Below are positions 7,127-11,392 of a stretch of DNA of 11,392 nucleotides, piece by piece. This DNA is from Acidobacteriaceae bacterium (GTDB taxonomy: Bacteria; Acidobacteriota; Terriglobia; Terriglobales; Acidobacteriaceae): NCBI GenBank assembly GCA_030042915.1, contig JASHYS010000156.1, positions 1-11,392 on the forward strand, given 5' to 3'. Numbering within the stretch: position 1 is the first letter of the stretch; each line of letters begins with the position of its first letter. Below the pieces are notes generated by a model. The model did not search any database. It worked only from the letters and a program-made list of their open reading frames with translations, and had not been told where the DNA came from. The position numbers and the translations under genes are program-made.

Positions 7127-10100
7127 ATGCGGAGATGTTTAACCCGGGCAATCCTTCTTTTCTTAAGTCTTTGGAGTAGCGAATATTTGGTGCTTGCGCA
7201 AGGGCCTGCGCCCCGACAGCAAGTGACAGTGATTGTAGTCAACGCACTGCCCCACCCGCCGCAGCCGGTCAAGGCCGTTAGCGTCTCAGTGATGTTTCAG
7301 GACGTCACCGCCGCGCGAGGCGTCACCAACTCGCAAGGCCAGGTGCGGCTCGAAATCTCTTTCGGCTCTGCGCAGGCGGGCGGCCTGCATCTTGCAATCG
7401 CTGGTGCGGGCGATCTTGTCATCTACCAGCCTGCGAGCGGCGACCTGATCGGATTGACGGGAACCATCCCGGTTCGCCTTTTGCCCAAAGGCTCTCCCGC
7501 TCTGCTCGAACCCGTGCAAATCCAGGCTATGTTGCAGCGAGCCTCTGTGGAGATCAATAGCCTGCAAAAGCAGGTGACTGCGCTTAAGCAGGGCGCGAGC
7601 AGCGCACAGAATCAAAGACCCGACCTGGGCGCCGCGATCGCCGACTGGGCGCTGGCCAACGGCTTTTCTGCGGAGCAGGTGAACAAGCTGGTGCAGCAAT
7701 GGGCCGAAGGAATCCAGAAACAATCGGATCAGGCGACAGCCGAGCAGAAGGCCCTGGCGGAACTGGCCCTGAAGCACTATGACGCGGCGGCGCAACTGTT
7801 CAACCAGGCCAGCGACGCCGACAAGCAGCAGCTGAGTGCCGACGATGCGCAGGAGCAGAATCTCGAAGCGCAAGTGAAGGCTTTGCAGGCAGCGCAGTTG
7901 GCGCTGCTCGACAAGGCGCGCACGTCGCTGCGTCAGTTGCTCGACCACAGCCAGCAGGCAGCCAGCGCCGATCAGCTCGACTTGAGATTTCACGAAGCGA
8001 CACAAACGGTTGAGAGCGCCGAGGTCGCGGCGGAAGCGGAATACAAAAAGCACACAGATGATATAGGCTTTCACGAACTCTGGCTGCGGGCCGGCTCTGC
8101 TGCGGCCGGCGCGCGCGCGCAGGAGGGCGAGGTGTCTCCCGCAAGCCAGAGCCTGCCGCTTCTCGCTCAATCCGCGGACAATTTGGAGCTGATTGCGCGC
8201 GAATATTCTGCTTTAGGCGATCGCGCTGAGGCCGCATCTGCGCAAAGCGCCCTCGGTGTCACACTGATTGAAGAAGGAAAACGCGGCGGTGGCGACAAAG
8301 CCATGGCGCTGCTCGATCAGGCCGTGGCCGCCTTTCGCAGCGCACTTGAGGTGAATTCCAAGGCCAGCCAGCCAGAAAACTGGGCCCTGTTGCAAATTGA
8401 CCTCGGCATCGCGCTGATGGATGAGGGCGAGCGCGCCACCGGCGACAAGGCGATGACACTGCTCGATCAGGCTTTGAAGGCCCACCGCAGCGCACTTGAG
8501 GTCTTCACCAAAGCCGACCACCCTCAGGATTGGGCCAGGACCGAGGTGCTCCTGGGCGAGGTTCTGATGAACGAGGGTGAACGCGCGAGCGGCGACAAGG
8601 CGATGACTCTGCTCGATCAGGCGGTCGAGGCGGACCAGAGCGCGCTTCAGGTGTTAACCAAAGCCGATCAGCCCGAGAACTGGGCAAGCGCACAAATTGA
8701 CCTTGGCGGCGCGCTGATGCGCGAGGGCGAGCGCGCCACCGGCGACAAGGCGATGGCCCTCCTCGATCAGGCGATTGCCGCTTATCGCAGCGCGCTTGAA
8801 GTTCCCACCCAAGCCAGTCTGCCCCAGGACTGGGCCAGGATCCAGGTGGACCTCGGTATTGCCTTGATGGACGAGGGCGAGCGCGCCACAGGCGACAAGG
8901 CGATGACACTGCTCGATCAGGCGTTGAAAGCCCACCGCAGCGCACTTGAGGTGTACACCAAAGCCGACCTGCCGCAGGACTGGGCCCGTAGCCAGGTGGA
9001 TCTGGGCAACACATTGATGGATGAGGCCGAACGGACGGTCGGCGACAACGCGACGGCCTTGCTTGATCAGGCAGGCCAGGCCTACCGCGGCGCACTTGAG
9101 ATCTACACCAAAGCCGAACTGCCCCAGGACTGGGCGCTGGCGCAAAACAACCTCGGCAATGCGCTGATGCGTGAGGGGGAACTCGTCAGCGACGACAAGG
9201 CCATTGCGTTCTTCGACCAGGCGGCCCAGGCTTTTCAAAACGCCCTTCAGGTCTACACCCAAGCCGAGTTACCGCAGCTCTGGGCCGTGACGCAAATGAA
9301 CTTGGGCGCTGTGCTGATGTGCGAGGGGGAACGGGCCACCGGCGACAAGGCCCTGGCCTTGCTCGACCAGGCGATTCAGGCTTACAGGAGCGTGTTGGAA
9401 GCCGTCCGCACCAAAGCCACCCTGCCCCAGGATTGGGCCATCACCGAGGTGAATCTGGGCAGCGCTCTGGTGGTTGAGGGAGAGCGCGCCACCGGCGACA
9501 AGGCGCTGGGCCTGCTCGATCAGGCGATTCAGGCTTATCAGGGCGCACTTGAGGTCTATACCAGAGCAGAATTTCCCCAGGATTGGGCGAGAACTGAAAG
9601 CAGCCTCGGAGAGGTGCTGGATGACGAGGGCGAGCGCGCCACCGGCGACAAAGCCAAGGCTCTGCTCGACCAGGCGGTCATCACGGAGCGGAACGCGCTG
9701 GAAGTCTACACCAAGGTCAACCTGCCTCAGGACTGGGCGAGGACAGAAGTGCGCCTTGGCGTTGCACTGACCGATGAGGGCCAGCGCGCCAGCGGCGACC
9801 AATCGCTTGCTCTGATCGGGCAGGCGGTCGAGGCTTTTCGCAGAGCGCTCGAAGTCCAGACCGATTCAACCGCAATCCTGCAAGAGATCGCCAACCTCGA
9901 TCATGATTTTCTGTTCCGCTACGATGACGCGCTTCAGCTCGACCAGCTCCGCATCAAGATCGACCCTTCCCCGCCGAGCAAATTGGAGCTGATTGAAGCC
10001 AGCTTGACGGCGGAGCGCTTCGACGACTGCGCGCAGCTGGCCGGCGTCCTCGCCGATGACGGTCTCGCACCGGCCGATCTTCTGGTTCGCAACACATTCA

Positions 10101-10351
10101 ACCTGGCCTGCGAATGGGCCTCGGGCAACAAGTCCGCCGCTCTCTCGGCAGTCAAATCTGTTTCGTCAACAGCCGCAAGTGCCGAGAAAGGCCGCTGGAA
10201 TTTCGCGGGGACCCTTCACTTCCTCGCCATCGCGCCCAAATTCGCGACGGGCCGCACCTCGTGGATCGCGCTCTTCACCGCCATCCAGAACGGCGACAGC
10301 GCCGGCATCGCAACGGCGCTCCAACAGCTCGAGCCGATCCTGCACGAATAG
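7127..10351 (+). CDS. large secreted protein with tandem 50-residue TPR-like repeats
   Basis: From the ATG at 7127 the protein has 1074 residues. This start is preferred over a TTG at 7031 because it has GGAG at 7117-7120 and begins directly with a signal peptide (MRRCLTRAILLFLSLW, cut near LVLA-Q at 24). The mature part has four regions. Residues 28-125 look like a small beta sandwich of the carboxypeptidase-regulatory type (GVTNSQGQVRLEI). Residues 130-300 are Gln/Ala-rich helices, probably coiled coil. Residues 381-913 hold ten full repeats and a partial eleventh. Residues 914-1074 are a non-repetitive helical tail. The repeat consensus is EGERATGDKAxxLLDQAxxA, then xRSALEVxTKAxLPQDWAR, then xxxLGxAL. 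Each would form two helices of a TPR-like superhelix, usually a protein-binding scaffold. The partner is unknown. The gene starts 186 bp after the PD40 gene on the same strand, and co-transcription is possible. Confidence 0.88.
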   Translation: MRRCLTRAILLFLSLWSSEYLVLAQGPAPRQQVTVIVVNALPHPPQPVKAVSVSVMFQDVTAARGVTNSQGQVRLEISFGSAQAGGLHLAIAGAGDLVIYQPASGDLIGLTGTIPVRLLPKGSPALLEPVQIQAMLQRASVEINSLQKQVTALKQGASSAQNQRPDLGAAIADWALANGFSAEQVNKLVQQWAEGIQKQSDQATAEQKALAELALKHYDAAAQLFNQASDADKQQLSADDAQEQNLEAQVKALQAAQLALLDKARTSLRQLLDHSQQAASADQLDLRFHEATQTVESAEVAAEAEYKKHTDDIGFHELWLRAGSAAAGARAQEGEVSPASQSLPLLAQSADNLELIAREYSALGDRAEAASAQSALGVTLIEEGKRGGGDKAMALLDQAVAAFRSALEVNSKASQPENWALLQIDLGIALMDEGERATGDKAMTLLDQALKAHRSALEVFTKADHPQDWARTEVLLGEVLMNEGERASGDKAMTLLDQAVEADQSALQVLTKADQPENWASAQIDLGGALMREGERATGDKAMALLDQAIAAYRSALEVPTQASLPQDWARIQVDLGIALMDEGERATGDKAMTLLDQALKAHRSALEVYTKADLPQDWARSQVDLGNTLMDEAERTVGDNATALLDQAGQAYRGALEIYTKAELPQDWALAQNNLGNALMREGELVSDDKAIAFFDQAAQAFQNALQVYTQAELPQLWAVTQMNLGAVLMCEGERATGDKALALLDQAIQAYRSVLEAVRTKATLPQDWAITEVNLGSALVVEGERATGDKALGLLDQAIQAYQGALEVYTRAEFPQDWARTESSLGEVLDDEGERATGDKAKALLDQAVITERNALEVYTKVNLPQDWARTEVRLGVALTDEGQRASGDQSLALIGQAVEAFRRALEVQTDSTAILQEIANLDHDFLFRYDDALQLDQLRIKIDPSPPSKLELIEASLTAERFDDCAQLAGVLADDGLAPADLLVRNTFNLACEWASGNKSAALSAVKSVSSTAASAEKGRWNFAGTLHFLAIAPKFATGRTSWIALFTAIQNGDSAGIATALQQLEPILHE
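8267..9865 (+). repeat. tandem 150-bp coding repeat array (10 full units and one partial)
   Basis: Units begin at 8267, 8417, 8567, 8717, 8867, 9017, 9167, 9317, 9470 and 9620. The partial unit spans 9770-9865. Each unit is 150 bp (50 codons) except the eighth, which has one extra codon (153 bp) near LEAVRTKA. Units two and five are the closest pair, with 96 of the first 102 bases identical, and the adjoining parts of units one and four are also alike. This points to a three-unit (450-bp) duplication or gene conversion. GAGCGCGCCACCGGCGACAA recurs in units 2, 4, 9 and 10. Half a unit (AQSALGVTL) precedes the array. Confidence 0.9.
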
Positions 10352-10730
10352 GAATTTGCGCCAATGTTTGGCACTCGCCGGCGCCCGTCGACGATTCAAA
10401 TGGGATCGGTGCTTTTGGGCGAGCCGGGCGCGAGGATCGGTGGATTTTGCGCGATCTGGGGGGATTACCAGCAATACGGAAGTAATGGGGTTTGAGAGCG
10501 CCCTAGAATTCATCGCGGCTGCGCCGCGTACTCTGTTTCGGAAAAACCTCAAAGCGATTTTTTGGCCCGGCTGAAAGTCGTGCCCTGGTTGGTCCCATAC
10601 TTTTTGGCCGCGCTCAAGTTACCTACGCGGGGGCGCTGCGAGGCCCTCCGTCGACGGCCGGAGGATCTTATTAGCTTCGCGGCGACGCATCGCGGCGTTG
10701 ACGGATCGATCGTGTTACCCTGACTGCGCG
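10352..10730. other. intergenic region with hairpins and no supported gene
   Basis: No convincing gene is present: open frames here run out of the repeat gene as shadows. A GC hairpin with arms CGCGGC and GCCGCG lies at 10514-10528, but no T-run follows it directly. A T-rich stretch sits at 10559-10563 and another at 10600-10605. A second hairpin is at 10645-10664. AAAGTCGTGCCC at 10574-10585 resembles one half of a dispersed palindromic element that I recall from acidobacterial genomes; this is a low-confidence recollection. No clear promoter was found before the gene at 10731. Confidence 0.5.
10645..10664. repeat. inverted repeat containing a 10-bp palindrome
   Basis: The arms CCTCCG (10645-10650) and CGGAGG (10659-10664) pair around eight bases. 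The perfect palindrome CCGTCGACGG (10648-10657) overlaps the left arm, so two alternative folds are possible. It lies about 70 bp before the last gene. It could be an operator or a weak terminator for the upstream gene, though the following ATCTTATTA is not a clean T-run. Confidence 0.35.
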
Positions 10731-11392
10731 ATGCGCACTCGGGTTCTGCTCGCTCTCAGTTTCGGAGCCGGCTTTCTCGTGTCCGCTCAGACTGCGCCCG
10801 CGCCGCAGCCAAGCCAAATCAAAGACCCGCGCTCCCTCCTGGCTGCAGCCGCGCCTTATTACGATTTTTCCGATCCTGCGCTGAAGCCGTTCCACGTGCA
10901 TGCCAGATACCAGCTGTATGACGACAAGGGAGGGCCAACAGAGCAGGGGACTTTTGAGTATTGGTGGGCCTCGCCGAGGGTTTACCGCAGCTCCTGGTCG
11001 CGTCCCAGCGCTTCTCACACGAGCTGGAACACGGCCGACGGCAAAGGTGCGTATCTGGAAACCGGCGAGCGTCTTTTTTTCTTTGAGCGGGAAATCTACT
11101 CAGACCTGTTCAAGCCGCTCCCGCCCGCAGCACAAACGAAGTCTTCAGAGTCAAGCCCGGAGCGGGAAAAGCTGAAGGTTTCTGGGATGCAGCTTCCGTG
11201 CGTGTCTTTCGTCCCAGCCAGCGCTCGAATAGGGGAAGACTTTCGTTTTTCTCCGACCTATTGCTTCGACCCGGCAGCTCCGGCGCTGCTCCTCACATAT
11301 CAGTTCAATGGAGTGGTGGCAACAACCTATAGAAACGTTGTAAGAATTCAGGGAAAGTTCCTTGCTCGCGAAGTGAAAGTCGCTGCTGGAAC
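10731..11392 (+). CDS. secreted protein of an acidobacterial-type family, cut by the window end
   Basis: A frame opening with ATG at 10731 stays open to the window edge (220 full codons and two bases). It begins with a signal peptide (MRTRVLLALSFGAGFLVSAQ, cut near residue 19), followed by a Pro/Gln-rich linker. The mature part reads LLAAAAPYYDFSDPALKPFH, then HARYQLYDDKGGPTEQGTFE and YWWASPRVYRSSW, then LFFFEREIYSDLF. This pattern of a short helix, then antiparallel strands about a lipid- or ligand-like core, resembles secreted hypothetical proteins I associate with acidobacteria. Some of those carry a C-terminal TonB-type domain, which would lie outside the window. Two cysteines (in LPCVSF and TYCFDP) may pair. 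No clear SD precedes the ATG. The coding frame is convincing, but the function is unknown. Confidence 0.8.
   Translation, partial: MRTRVLLALSFGAGFLVSAQTAPAPQPSQIKDPRSLLAAAAPYYDFSDPALKPFHVHARYQLYDDKGGPTEQGTFEYWWASPRVYRSSWSRPSASHTSWNTADGKGAYLETGERLFFFEREIYSDLFKPLPPAAQTKSSESSPEREKLKVSGMQLPCVSFVPASARIGEDFRFSPTYCFDPAAPALLLTYQFNGVVATTYRNVVRIQGKFLAREVKVAAG

Noticed and set aside
7286..8170. Long minus-strand ORF (294 codons) opposite the repeat protein
   Set aside because: It is the antisense shadow of a gene with biased, GC-rich codons. The translation is rich in Arg and Leu, with no domain or ribosome binding site.
8213..9802. Series of minus-strand ORFs with repetitive translations
   Set aside because: Their periodicity simply mirrors the 150-bp repeats of the plus-strand gene. 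They begin and end arbitrarily within the array.
10698..10726. TTGACG as a -35 box before the gene at 10731
   Set aside because: At the proper 17-bp spacing the -10 position reads TGACTG, with only one match to TATAAT, so no promoter is called.
1..11392. CRISPR array, tRNA, rRNA, transposase or phage genes
   Set aside because: None is visible: the only tandem repeats are the coding 150-bp array and the two 21-bp units.

Overview
The window is about 11.4 kb of GC-rich bacterial DNA, most likely from an acidobacterium (Terriglobia-like). No rRNA or tRNA gene is present, so this assignment is inferred. It rests on a membrane-anchored winged-helix/PD40-repeat protein, a two-lobed secreted retropepsin-like protease, and a secreted protein at the right edge that resembles a family I know mainly from acidobacteria. 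No phage genes, transposase, CRISPR array or tRNA is visible. Almost every product is predicted to be exported or membrane-bound.

Layout, left to right. Bases 1-142 hold at most the tail of an upstream gene and a weak hairpin. Two minus-strand genes follow, probably co-transcribed: an M48 zinc metalloprotease with C-terminal TPR sequence (943-2331), then a small secreted protein of unknown function (143-880). On the plus strand, 2472-2687 is a fragment of an epoxide-hydrolase-like alpha/beta hydrolase that keeps the nucleophile motif but has lost the rest. Next comes a seven-helix membrane protein (2753-3451), convergent with a secreted aspartic protease (3485-4432, minus) that carries two catalytic D-[TS]-G motifs.

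The 306-bp region 4433-4738 separates the divergent protease and regulator genes and holds the most regulatory structure in the window. A hairpin (4437-4466) contains the protease's ribosome binding site, a tandem 21-bp direct repeat lies at 4504-4545, and a short hairpin sits in the regulator's leader. The regulator-like gene (4739-6940) encodes an OmpR-type winged helix, one membrane helix and a large TolB-like PD40 domain. After 186 bp comes a large secreted repeat protein (7127-10351) with ten full 50-residue TPR-like repeats plus a partial one. A 379-bp intergenic region precedes a secreted protein cut off by the window end (10731 onward).

How the genes might work together is inference. 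The set of an envelope metalloprotease, a secreted aspartic protease, an inner-membrane DNA-binding sensor with a periplasmic propeller, and a secreted TPR scaffold would fit surveillance or remodelling of the cell envelope. The most testable link is the divergent regulator/protease pair, because OmpR-type domains usually bind direct repeats and one lies between the two genes. I did not find clear evidence of a wholly new system.
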